Positions 8,732-16,451 of a stretch of 54,918 bases of DNA are shown piece by piece. Under the pieces are notes generated by a model, which made no database searches, had not been told where the DNA came from, and saw only the letters and a program-made list of their open reading frames with translations. The stretch's first letter is position 1. Every line of letters starts with the position of its first letter. This DNA comes from a bacterium (GTDB lineage: Bacteria; Cyanobacteriota; Sericytochromatia; S15B-MN24; VGJW01). Where the stretch lies: NCBI GenBank assembly GCA_021781555.1, contig JAJXWQ010000014.1:1-54918 (forward strand). Reading direction: 5' to 3'. The position numbers and the translations under genes are program-made.

Positions 8732-9385
8732 CTACTTGCGGTGAACGCTGGCGACGCCGGACAGGGATTCGAAAAGCGTCGGGGTGCCAAAGTACACGAC
8801 CCGGGATGCCCCCGACGCCGCGATCTTGAGCGTGCCCGTCGCATGCACCAGGGCCTGCGATGCCCCGGAAAGCGAGAGTGTCGCCGCGGTCGTGATCAGG
8901 TTATCCGCCGACAGGTGGCTGGCCCCGTCCAGCGCCGCCGTGAAGCTGGTGACCGAGCCCGCGATCATGGCCCGCGAGGCCCCGGCCATGGCGATCGCCA
9001 GCCTGGGACCCGACAAATCCCGTGCCGACAGGACGCTCGCCCCGGTCATCGAGGCGTCATCGAGCTGGGCCAGCGAGACCGCGACGTGGGGCTGCGGGTC
9101 CGAGCCGAAGAACCGGGGATGGGGATCGGGCGCCATCGTCAGGCGGAGCTCTCCGTTGGTGACCGTGGCCTGGACCCGCCTGACCGCTCCGCCATTGCCC
9201 GTGATCTCGACGGACTGCTGCTGGCCACCCACGACGTCGACGGCCAGGTTGCCGGAGGCAGCGATCGCGTGGAAGACCGGGAGCGAGACCTTGCGGTCGG
9301 CCGAATGCGCCACGGCGGGCGGCGCCGTCACCGCCAGAACGGTGACGAGCAGGGCGAAGGTCGAGAAGGGGCGCGCTACTGGCAT
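8732..9385 (-). CDS. Exported DUF2807 (GIN-domain) protein
   Basis: 217-residue exported protein with a signal peptide (hydrophobic STFALLVTVLAVTAPPAVA then a likely AHS cleavage site). The mature part has the repeated beta-strand pattern of the DUF2807 putative adhesin head: FHAIAASGNLAVDVVGG, VEITGN, then imperfect turns such as DDASMTGASVL, AMAGASRAMIAGS and LSGASQALVHATG that suggest a right-handed beta-helix. ATG 9385 is chosen because the signal peptide starts there and GAGGAG lies upstream. A -10-like TACAAT is at 9448-9443 on the minus strand. Function is unknown in this family. Confidence 0.8.
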   Translation of the reverse strand: MPVARPFSTFALLVTVLAVTAPPAVAHSADRKVSLPVFHAIAASGNLAVDVVGGQQQSVEITGNGGAVRRVQATVTNGELRLTMAPDPHPRFFGSDPQPHVAVSLAQLDDASMTGASVLSARDLSGPRLAIAMAGASRAMIAGSVTSFTAALDGASHLSADNLITTAATLSLSGASQALVHATGTLKIAASGASRVVYFGTPTLFESLSGVASVHRK

Positions 9386-9505
9386 CGGTGGATGGCTCCT
9401 CGGCTGGGCGGCGGGGACGGTCCGGTCCCGCCGCGAAACCCTATTGTAACGGCCGGACGCGAACCTGCCAGGCCGGTTGCCTGACATGGCTCCCCGCGCA
9501 TGCTC

Positions 9506-11071
9506 TCAGCGGTCGACGAGCCAGCCATACTCGCTCTCGGCGAAGGATGCTCCGAGCAGGGCGCGGACGAAGGCCTGGCTCGCCTTGGGCGCATCGGACA
9601 GCAGCAGGCGCGAGGCGGTCGCCGCCAGGTCGCGGAGCTGGCCCTGGTGTGCGGCGTCGAAGAGATAGGCCGCATGCGCCAGGCGATCGGCGAAGAGCCT
9701 CTCACGCCCGGCCATCACGGCATCGGCGTGGCGGTCGATCGCAGCCGCGACGATCGCCTCGATTCCCCTGCGGCTCCGGTTGCCGTGCATGGCCGCGGCG
9801 GTCTGGCGGACGAAGTCCTGGACCGCCCGGCCATCGGCCTCGGTCAGGAACCAGGACGACACCGCGGGTTGCTCCAGGATCTCTCCGGTCTGCCCGGCCA
9901 GATCGTCCCGGGCCCAGGTCTCGCTGGGTATCTCGGGCCTGCCTTCGTCCCAGAGGCCCGCCAGCAGATCCCGCTGCAGGAGGAATTCGAGCGGAAGCGG
10001 GATCCCGAGATCGCGCGCCAGGGCCACGCCCTCCTGGACCCTTCCGATGGCGTAGCCCAGCGGAATCTCGAACAGACTTCCGTGCGCCTGGCGAAGGGAA
10101 TCCAGCAGATCCGGCAGCTCTGCCTCCTCGAGCTGGCGGTCGACGATGGCATCGGCGATCCCGCGAACCGAGCTCACGATCACTCCGATCAGTGCCAGCA
10201 GACCATCTCCCGCGTCGCGGGCGCCGGCTTGCCTGGAGCCCTTGCAGCCTTGCCCGGGCCGGGCGGCAGGGGGGCGAAGGCGGCGCCGGATGACGAACAC
10301 GGTCTGGCTGCCGTAGCCATCCGGAAGCGTCGCATAGGCAGTCACCGCAGGCCAGTTCCCCGGGAACCCCGGGATCCTCCCTTGCCGGCCGGAAACCCAC
10401 CCGACCGCGACCTTGATGGCCTCCGCGTCGAGCGGTGCCTCGATGGCCCGGGCGGCCAGAAGGGCTGAGGCCGGTTCGCCGATCGCGGCCAGCAAGGTCG
10501 CCAGAGCCGTGGCCACCGGCGAGCGGGCCACCGAGAGGCTGGCCAGTGCCTGCCAGAGGGCTTCCTCGCCCTCGAGGTCGAGCTCCTCGGGTCCGGCGCC
10601 GGGCTCGATCCCGGCCGCCAGGCGCTGCCCCAGCAGGGCGTCGCCTGCCGGCAGCCGGTTCGCAAGTCCGAGGACCGCTCGCAGGTGCTCGATGGCCGGT
10701 CGATACGCTGGGGTCAAGCGCAAGGCCCGGGCGGATCGTGCGGGTCGGGAGCCCGCGACGAGAACGAGCCAGCCCGCGAAGCGCGAGAGTTCGTCATGGT
10801 CGGCCAGATCGGGCTCTGTCGGGAACCCGCTGGCAAAGCTTTCGACCAGCAGCTCTGCCAGCCGATCGCCGGCAGCCAGGTCCCCAAGCCGGCTTGCGGT
10901 CTCGAGCTGCGCGGCGGTCGAGTAAGCGGAGTCGGCCAGTTCCTCGAGCGCCCGGGCGATCGCCCGGGTCAGCTGCACGCTTCCGGCGTCGTTGTCCTGC
11001 GCTGGTTCGTCCGAAGCGGGATTCCCCGTTCGAGGGCGGCGAGAGTCGGGGCATCGGGTACGGGTGGTCAC
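9506..11071 (-). CDS. Hypothetical helical protein
   Basis: I do not recognise this protein, about 521 residues. It is alanine/leucine rich and predicted mostly helical, with no signal peptide; a segment rich in hydrophobic residues (LLALIGVIVSSVRGIADAIV) could be a membrane or buried helix. There are no cysteines or metal-type motifs of note. The start is uncertain: GTG 11071 is the first plausible one, while the open frame beyond it overlaps the divergent PilZ gene. Conserved-looking coding bias across the frame supports that it is real. Its neighbours give no clear role. Confidence 0.6.
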   Translation of the reverse strand: MTTRTRCPDSRRPRTGNPASDEPAQDNDAGSVQLTRAIARALEELADSAYSTAAQLETASRLGDLAAGDRLAELLVESFASGFPTEPDLADHDELSRFAGWLVLVAGSRPARSARALRLTPAYRPAIEHLRAVLGLANRLPAGDALLGQRLAAGIEPGAGPEELDLEGEEALWQALASLSVARSPVATALATLLAAIGEPASALLAARAIEAPLDAEAIKVAVGWVSGRQGRIPGFPGNWPAVTAYATLPDGYGSQTVFVIRRRLRPPAARPGQGCKGSRQAGARDAGDGLLALIGVIVSSVRGIADAIVDRQLEEAELPDLLDSLRQAHGSLFEIPLGYAIGRVQEGVALARDLGIPLPLEFLLQRDLLAGLWDEGRPEIPSETWARDDLAGQTGEILEQPAVSSWFLTEADGRAVQDFVRQTAAAMHGNRSRRGIEAIVAAAIDRHADAVMAGRERLFADRLAHAAYLFDAAHQGQLRDLAATASRLLLSDAPKASQAFVRALLGASFAESEYGWLVDR

Positions 11072-11228
11072 GCCCTTGATGTCGGCTCGAGGGCGCTTCG
11101 CCTTGACAGTCGAGCAAGGGCTCGGGGTCGGGGCTCTTGCCGCTGGAACGGGTCCCCCTGCGCGATCGCTTGCTGAGCGGGAAGCGGAAAGGCATGATGG
11201 CCTGGTTCCACCATGGAGAGGGGAAACC

Positions 11229-11621
11229 GTGAGAGACGGCAGCTTCATCCCGCGAGCCCAGCGCCTGGTACCTCGAGAGCCGATCGTGGTGGAGATCACG
11301 CTGGCCGACGACCGGACGCTCAGGGCTCGCCTGGGCGATATCTCCCAGTCCGGAATGGCCTGCCTGGTCGAGGGCGACGGTCCATTTCCGGAGCCCGGGG
11401 AGCGTGCCAAGCGCATACGGCTGGTCTCGAATGACCACGTCCAGGCCCTGGCCAGCGCGGTGATCAGCCGCCTGGAGCGGGTGTGGGTGGCCTCCGAGCC
11501 GACCGATACGCACGTGCTGGCCGTGCAGTTCGATCAACCCCAGCCGGCGCTGATCACGAGCTTGCTCGATCTCCTCGCCCCGAGCCCTTACGTCACCGAC
11601 GGCCTCGGCGAACTGGAGTGA
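11229..11621 (+). CDS. Single PilZ-domain protein
   Basis: Small 130-residue protein formed almost wholly of a PilZ domain, a receptor fold for cyclic di-GMP. It has an arginine stretch (PRAQRLVPREPIVVEI) in place of the RxxxR loop and the second motif GDISQSGMACLVEG matching (D/N)xSxxG. The first motif is present but not in its best form, so binding is likely rather than certain. GTG 11229 is preceded by GGAGAGGGG. It is divergent from the unknown gene at 9506-11071. Confidence 0.75.
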   Translation: MRDGSFIPRAQRLVPREPIVVEITLADDRTLRARLGDISQSGMACLVEGDGPFPEPGERAKRIRLVSNDHVQALASAVISRLERVWVASEPTDTHVLAVQFDQPQPALITSLLDLLAPSPYVTDGLGELE

Positions 11622-11679
11622 ACCCGCCACCGCCGGGGGCATGCTGAGCGCACGCTCCCCGGCGGGTCCCCGCGACGTT

Positions 11680-12186
11680 TCAGGAAGGGCGATCCAGGGC
11701 GGCGAGCTGGCGGTGGATGTCGACGCTGTGCAGGATCCGCTCGAGCTCCTGGAACATCCAGTTTCGATCGGATGGCGGAATGTCGAGGAACTCGGGGAAC
11801 TCCCCGATGGCCCACCGCAGGCCGACCTGCTCGGCCTCGGCCAGCACCTGACGCTCGGCAGGCGTCAGCGGGTGCTTGCCCCGCCGGGACCGCGACATCG
11901 GCCCCGCAAGGATCGTCTCCCAGTCCTCGGGGGCCTCGGCCAGCCCGTCGAGATCGTCCACGTACCCGCTCACGATGGCGATGAGCACCTGCGGGTCGCA
12001 CTGTAGCCCTGCTGCCAGCTTTTGCATGGTCGCCAGAGAGGGGGCGTTCTTGATCCGGCCGACCATCAGGTTGGCCAGCGTCCCGGGATCCAGCCCCGCG
12101 GCTCGGGCCAGGGCATTGTGCCCCAGTCCCAGGACCTTGCGGCGGCGGTGAATGAAGAAAACAAGTTTTTCAATCGGAGTGGGCAT
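11680..12186 (-). CDS. XRE-family helix-turn-helix regulator
   Basis: 168-residue protein with an N-terminal Cro/CI-type helix-turn-helix (about residues 5-60): GLGHNALARAAGLDPGTLANLM is the two-helix core and SLATMQKLAAGL the following helix. The C-terminal part (WETILAGPMSRSRRG, then TPAERQVLAEAEQ) has no recognised fold. ATG 12186 is supported by AAGGAG eight bases upstream. It would bind DNA as a repressor or activator; its target is unknown. It converges with the PilZ gene. Confidence 0.82.
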   Translation of the reverse strand: MPTPIEKLVFFIHRRRKVLGLGHNALARAAGLDPGTLANLMVGRIKNAPSLATMQKLAAGLQCDPQVLIAIVSGYVDDLDGLAEAPEDWETILAGPMSRSRRGKHPLTPAERQVLAEAEQVGLRWAIGEFPEFLDIPPSDRNWMFQELERILHSVDIHRQLAALDRPS

Positions 12187-12292
12187 CCAGAGGCTCCTTT
12201 CTAGCTGGACATGATAACCCTTCGTCGCTCGACAGGAGCACATGTCAACTAGCGGGATTTCGCCTGGGATGGAGCGGGCCGCAGGAGTCCAG

Positions 12293-12343
12293 CGAAGCCC
12301 GGTTGCGCCGCGAAGCGACCGCGCAGAGGGCCCGTGCAGGAGC
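12293..12343 (-). repeat. Dispersed palindromic element, short diverged copy
   Basis: Retains CCCGGTTGCGC, GCGAAGCGACCGCGCAGAGG and GCCCGTGCAGGAGCC but lacks both outer parts. It abuts the TGA of the YbjQ gene at 12345, again at a 3' gene end. Confidence 0.7.
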
Positions 12344-12344
12344 C

Positions 12345-12677
12345 TCAGTCGAGCTTGACTGCCGTGCCGTAGGCCAGGATCTCGGTGATGCCGGACATCA
12401 GCTCGGTCGCGTCGTAGCGCATCGCGATGACGGCGTCGGCACCCAGGGTCCGGGCCTGCGCGACCATGCGTTCATAGGCGTGCTGCCGGGCCTTCTCGCA
12501 AACGCCCTCGTAGGTCGCGATGTTGCCGCCGAACAGCACGCGAAAGGCGCCGAAGATCCCCTGGAAGATGTTGGGGGTGCGGACGACGAGCCCCCTGACG
12601 ATGCCGAGTTCGGCCCGCACGGACCGACCCTGGATCTGGTTGGCGGTGGTGACGATCATGCCGGCTGCGTCGTTCAT
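12345..12677 (-). CDS. YbjQ/DUF74 family protein
   Basis: 110-residue protein of the YbjQ (heavy-metal-binding-like) family: it starts with MIVTTANQIQG, has the LGIVRGLVVRT motif, the helix CEKARQHAYERMVAQARTLGADAVIAMRYD and a final EILAYGTAVKL. These proteins form pentamers; their role is not established. ATG 12677 is preferred over ATG 12737, because a TATGAT-like -10 overlaps the upstream ATG and GAGGGG lies before 12677. Family length is about 100-110, which also fits. Confidence 0.88.
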   Translation of the reverse strand: MNDAAGMIVTTANQIQGRSVRAELGIVRGLVVRTPNIFQGIFGAFRVLFGGNIATYEGVCEKARQHAYERMVAQARTLGADAVIAMRYDATELMSGITEILAYGTAVKLD

Positions 12678-12752
12678 CTGTGATGACCCCTCGATGCCCG
12701 GGCGGACCGCAAGACCCGCGCCCGGTCGATACATCATAGCGGTTGCCGGGGC

Positions 12753-14363
12753 TCACGCCTCGGGCAGCAGCAGCAGGTTGAGGCCCAGCCGAGGGTTGTC
12801 TCCCATGCCGTGGAGCACCGTCCCAGGCTGGACGTGGCAGGCGGCCAGGAACTTGCGAAAGTTCCCGTTGGGGGTCGTGATCAGCCCGAAGAACTCGCGC
12901 CAGAAGTGCTCGGAGACCCCCGGGGAGGCGAAGCGCCCGAACTGGCGCTCGAGGATCCGGTAGATGACGGCCAGGTCGTTCAGGCCGCCGACCAGGCCTT
13001 GCGCGTAGGTCGTGGCCTTGGAAAATAGCAGCGAGCGAAACCATCGGGTGAGGATCGGCTCGTATTCCTCGAGCAGGATCGGGCCCGAGCAGCGGCGATC
13101 CAGGCGTGAAAAGAAGGGATCGAAGAAGCCGACGAACTCATCGAAGGTTGCCGCCGGCGCAGCCGGCAGCACGGCGAGATCCTGCTGATACCAGGCCGCG
13201 TCCACGGCCGGATCCGGGTCCTCGATCCGGGCCTCCAGCCAGGAGAGCGCCACCCACAGCTTGCGGCGGAGCGGCAGATCTCCATCCAGCAGGTCAAGCA
13301 GGCGTGTCTCGATCGCTCGGAAGCTTTCCCAGCCGACTTCGAGATCCGAGAGCAACCGGAACCGGTCGGTCGTGAGGAGACTGGCGAGCGCCAGCCGGGC
13401 CCGGACGTCATCCTCCCGCTCGGCCGGGGGGCCCCCGCGGCCCAGGCGTGCGGAAGGGCACATGTGGTGCACCGTCACGCAGATCCCATCGGGGCACCAC
13501 GAGAAGATGTAGGGAAAGATCTGGCAAGGCTTGAAGATCGGCCGGCCCGCGAGCTTGTGCACCGAGCACCGGATGTCAGGGGTGAGAAACCGGCACCTGC
13601 CGGCAGCGTCCCGGGCCAGCGTGTGCTCGAAGCTGAAACGGCCCCTGGACGCTTCGGGCACCGGCTCGAGAAAGGCTCCCTCGAGCGCGGGGTCGACGGT
13701 CTGCCAGTCGAGGTCGGCGATGAAGCGAGCCGTGTTGGGCTCGATCCCGATGGTCATCGAGTGCGTGCAGCAGACGCCGCTTCCGTGGCACGAGAACCGG
13801 GTCTCTGGCAGGAAGACGAGGCGGGTTCGGGGCAGGGCGTGCCGGCGCAGGTAACTGAGATCCAGGAGGGTGCGCGCGGCTCCGAGGGGCCTGACCGCAT
13901 CCAGGCTGGCGATCTCGGCAAGGGCCGCAAGGCGCTGCCGGTCGACAGGGATGCCTTCGCCCTCGATCAGGGTGCTCCAGGAGACCCGCCAGGACTGGCC
14001 ATCGTGCCGCTCCAGTCCGAATGCAGCGCGCTGGCTCCGATCGTCGCCCCAGGTCAGTTCGGCGATCGCCATTCCGCGATCGGGCCCCTCAAGATGCCAT
14101 TCCACGACCGGAGATCGGCCGCCGGCGTCACGACGCAGGGCGAAGCTCGGCAGGTCGGTGGCCGCGGCCCAGGCCGCCAGGATCTCGGCGCGGGTCGCTT
14201 CGTCCTTGCGGACCGCCCGATCGCCCACCACCACGTAGGCCCCGGGGGCCAGGGTATCCAGGTGGGTCTCGTGGTCTCGCCAGCGGTAGCCGCTGTCAAG
14301 ATGTTCTCTCAGCAGGTTCTCTATGATGGCGAGCAGATCTGTTCTCGAGCGATCGGAGGTCAA
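12753..14363 (-). CDS. YkgJ-family cysteine-cluster (Fe-S) protein with N-terminal extension
   Basis: Protein of about 536 residues. The middle carries the YkgJ/FliB-like cysteine cluster: C192, C198 and C199 in FSCHGSGVCCTHSM, then C257, C266, C280, C290, C295 and C302 (CRFLTPDIRCSVHK, KPCQIFPYIFSWCPDG, HHMCPS). Such clusters bind iron-sulfur or zinc. The first 140 residues look like an NTF2/SnoaL-like domain with a WRVSW strand, an inference from pattern only. The C-terminal half is helical and unknown. Start is uncertain: TTG 14363 has no clear ribosome site. It lies 104 bp downstream of the thioredoxin-like selenoprotein gene, so a shared redox role is possible. Confidence 0.72.
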   Translation of the reverse strand: MTSDRSRTDLLAIIENLLREHLDSGYRWRDHETHLDTLAPGAYVVVGDRAVRKDEATRAEILAAWAAATDLPSFALRRDAGGRSPVVEWHLEGPDRGMAIAELTWGDDRSQRAAFGLERHDGQSWRVSWSTLIEGEGIPVDRQRLAALAEIASLDAVRPLGAARTLLDLSYLRRHALPRTRLVFLPETRFSCHGSGVCCTHSMTIGIEPNTARFIADLDWQTVDPALEGAFLEPVPEASRGRFSFEHTLARDAAGRCRFLTPDIRCSVHKLAGRPIFKPCQIFPYIFSWCPDGICVTVHHMCPSARLGRGGPPAEREDDVRARLALASLLTTDRFRLLSDLEVGWESFRAIETRLLDLLDGDLPLRRKLWVALSWLEARIEDPDPAVDAAWYQQDLAVLPAAPAATFDEFVGFFDPFFSRLDRRCSGPILLEEYEPILTRWFRSLLFSKATTYAQGLVGGLNDLAVIYRILERQFGRFASPGVSEHFWREFFGLITTPNGNFRKFLAACHVQPGTVLHGMGDNPRLGLNLLLLPEA

Positions 14364-14467
14364 GGCGCAGGACTTTCGGACGAGGGCTGAAAGGGGCCAG
14401 CCGGAGCGCGAGCTGGCGACTTGCGCACGCGCTCTCCAGCTGGCGGGTTCAGGTTCTTCCTGAGATC

Positions 14468-15052
14468 CTACTGCGGTACCCGGGGAAAGAGGAAGGAAGT
14501 TCGCACCTGCCAGGCGGTCTCGGGGTAACGGCGGGTGAGATTCTCCCAGGTCATCCGCAGGCTCTTGGCGTCGCCGGCCAGGTACTGGGCCACGCCCTTC
14601 CAGTAGAGCGCCTCCGGCGCGGAGCTGGCATGCGCCCAGCGGGTCGCCACTTCATCGAAGCAGCGCTCGGCCCGCACGTGCTCGCCCCTGCCGAGGGCAT
14701 ACCGGCCTTCCCAGAGCACCAGGTGCGCCGCGAACTCCTCGGGCGGAAGAAAGCCGTAGGTGCGCGCATGCACGCGATCGTCGGCATCCAGGCAAAGGAG
14801 GGCGGGAGTCCACAGGGCGTTGTACCGGCCGGCAAGCTCAGCGTTCTCGCCGACATCCAGGCGAATCGCCACGAACCGGGTCTTCAATAGCTGGGCGACG
14901 TCGGGATCTGGGTACGTCACGGTACCCATCGCCTGGCACCCCCCTCAGGTGGGCCTGAAGAAATCGAGCAGGATCGGCTTGTTCTCTTCGCGCGAGCGGG
15001 CCCTGGCCTCATCGAGGCTTCTGGCCCAGTCGACGGGAATGCTGACGGCCAT
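14468..15052 (-). CDS. Thioredoxin-like protein with in-frame TGA: probable selenoprotein (UGGC)
   Basis: Read through one TGA, this gives 194 residues. AGGAGG lies 7 nt before ATG 15052. Residues 1-35 end in NKPILLDFFRPT. Codon 36 is TGA (14947-14945), followed in the same frame by GGC, QAMGTVTYPDPDVAQLL, the cis-Pro loop NALWTPALL and a TPR-like C-terminus (APEALYWKGVAQYLAG). In related thioredoxins the first cysteine of CGGC sits exactly where the TGA is. C39 remains as the resolving cysteine. A hairpin with SECIS spacing follows. TGA is an ordinary stop elsewhere in the window, so general recoding is excluded. A TGC-to-TGA nonsense mutation or read error is the alternative. Selenium machinery is not in the window. 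Confidence 0.8.
14905..14930 (-). promoter_or_regulatory. SECIS-like stem-loop after the TGA codon
   Basis: On the minus strand a perfect 6-bp stem GGGTAC/GTACCC (14927-14922 with 14915-14910) closes a six-base loop CGTGAC. It can extend by GAT/ATC across a 2-nt bulge. The loop begins 23 nt after the TGA and has G as its second base, within the known range for bacterial SECIS elements, which place a G-containing apical loop about 16-37 nt downstream. It overlaps coding sequence, as bacterial SECIS elements do. Confidence 0.6.
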
Positions 15053-15361
15053 GGCGAAACCTCCTGGCGGGTGCATTCCGGCTCCGAGGCGATCTGCCCT
15101 GGCTGCCGGAACGACTTCCGTCTTGCGCTCCCGCCGGCGGCGATCATCGCGAACGCGATCGGGCCGGTCAACGTTCCGTTGGCAGGCGGGATCGCCCTCG
15201 AACCGCAACAAGAGCGCTCCGGAGCCCTCGGGACGCCGCGGGAGGCCGTCTGCAGCCCGGCCATGGAAATGGCCTACAATGATCGCAAGGTGAGAGATCC
15301 GGGCGCGAAACTTTCCGCCAGACAGTGCTGTCATTGGCTCGTGCGAAAGGAGATAGCGCGG
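15053..15361. other. Divergent intergenic region, no confident gene
   Basis: About 300 bp between the thioredoxin-like gene and the LTXXQ-like gene. It is open on the plus strand from GTG 15071 and would encode ICPGCRNDFRL, a CxxC pattern, in frame with the next gene. However, a signal peptide and ribosome site at 15362 argue against using it. A TACAAT (15275-15280) could be a -10 box for the downstream sigma-factor operon; its -35 is poor. Confidence 0.4.
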
Positions 15362-15883
15362 TTGGCTCGTTCGACGGCGAGGTTGATTGTCATGTCGATG
15401 GCAGGCATCGCGTGGCTATCGCCTGGCGCAGCCTTGGCGGCTCCCGTGCAAGACGGCCAGGCATCCGGCTCCGGCCGGATGTGTGTCCGCAGCATCGTCA
15501 ACCAGGACGCAGCCGACCGCGTCTTTGCCCAGCTGCGCTTGACCTCACCGCAGCGAGAACGATGCGTGGCGATTGTCCGCAAGGGGTACATGTCGGCCCA
15601 CCAGCTTCGCGACGAAGCCCGGCGGTCCTGGCATGTCCTCATGCAGACACTTCGCGATCCCGAAGCATCGCTCGAGCAGGCGCTGGCCGAGCAGCGGCAG
15701 GTCGGGCTCTATCAGGAGAGCCTTGCGGAGAAACGCCTGGCAACGTGGTTCCAGCTCCGCAAGATCCTGACCCGGGCCCAACTGACCAGGCTATCCTCCC
15801 TTTCGATCGATCCGTCCGCTGAATTAGGGGATGCAAATGGCGAGCAGGGCGATTCCCATGCCGGGCCTGATGGCCGGCATTAG
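15362..15883 (+). CDS. Exported LTXXQ/CpxP-like protein
   Basis: 173-residue protein with a signal peptide (ARSTARLIVMSMAGIAWLSPG then ALAAPV cleavage). The mature part is helical: RLTSPQRERCVAIVRKGYM matches the LTxxQ turn of Spy/CpxP and metal-sensor proteins, followed by a long helical region (MQTLRDPEASLEQALAEQRQV). TTG 15362 is chosen because AAAGGAG lies 9 nt upstream and the signal peptide begins there. Its 3' end overlaps the ECF sigma gene by 47 bp. Envelope sensor proteins often sit with ECF sigma/anti-sigma pairs, so it may feed an envelope-stress or metal signal. Confidence 0.65.
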   Translation: MARSTARLIVMSMAGIAWLSPGAALAAPVQDGQASGSGRMCVRSIVNQDAADRVFAQLRLTSPQRERCVAIVRKGYMSAHQLRDEARRSWHVLMQTLRDPEASLEQALAEQRQVGLYQESLAEKRLATWFQLRKILTRAQLTRLSSLSIDPSAELGDANGEQGDSHAGPDGRH

Positions 15884-16451
15884 CAGGACTGCTGACACCT
15901 CTCCGGACCTGAACCTGGTTCGTCGCAGCCAGCAGGGAGACACACGCACCTTTGGCGAGCTGGTCCGGCGCCATCAAGATCGCGTCTACAATCTGGCCTT
16001 GCGGATGACAGCCGATCGCGACCTCGCGGCCGACGTCACGCAGGACGCCTTCCTGCGGGCGTTCCGATCCCTGCCCAAGCTGCGGCAACCCGAGCGCTTC
16101 GGGTCCTGGTTGCTCAAGATCGTGAGCAATCTGAGCCTCGATGCTCTGGCGGCACGGAGTACCGTCTCGCTGGACGCGCTCATGGAGGAGGGCGACGAGT
16201 TCTTGCCCGTCTCGGGGTCAGACCCCGCCGACCAGATCGAGGGCATCCTGTCCGACGAGGCCGTTGCCGCAGCGCTCAAGCGCGTGCAGCCGGTCTACCG
16301 GCAGGTGCTGGTTTTGCGCCACATCGAAGATCTTCCCTACGAGCAGATCGCCGAGATTCTTGACATCCCGCTCGGGACCGTCAAGACGCGGCTCTTCCGC
16401 GGTAGAGAGCAGTTGCGGCAATTCCTGACCGAGGGAGGAATCACGCCATGA
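15837..16451 (+). CDS. ECF-type RNA polymerase sigma factor
   Basis: 204-residue sigma-70 family protein of the ECF type. Region 2 shows FGELVRRHQDRVYNLALRM, DLAADVTQDAFLRAF and FGSWLLKIVSNL. Region 4 shows YRQVLVLRHIEDLPYEQIAEIL and the helix PLGTVKTRLFRGREQLRQFL. ATG 15837 is chosen because AGGGG lies 6 nt before it; ATG 15831 is too close. Its TGA overlaps the anti-sigma start (ATGA). Expected to redirect RNA polymerase to envelope-stress promoters, when released by the anti-sigma factor. Confidence 0.92.
   Translation: MASRAIPMPGLMAGISRTADTSPDLNLVRRSQQGDTRTFGELVRRHQDRVYNLALRMTADRDLAADVTQDAFLRAFRSLPKLRQPERFGSWLLKIVSNLSLDALAARSTVSLDALMEEGDEFLPVSGSDPADQIEGILSDEAVAAALKRVQPVYRQVLVLRHIEDLPYEQIAEILDIPLGTVKTRLFRGREQLRQFLTEGGITP

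Noticed and set aside
14945-15052. Short gene ending at TGA 14945 followed by a separate gene starting at ATG 14929
   Set aside because: Both parts are in one frame and together give a complete thioredoxin-like fold. The stub would be 35 residues, and ATG 14929 would cut the redox motif and has no ribosome site. A single read error or true mutation remains possible, and is stated in the finding.
15071-15361. Extension of the LTXXQ-like gene with an N-terminal CxxC zinc-ribbon-like segment
   Set aside because: Frame is open, but the ribosome site and signal peptide start at 15362, and the segment overlaps the divergent promoter region. Low weight.
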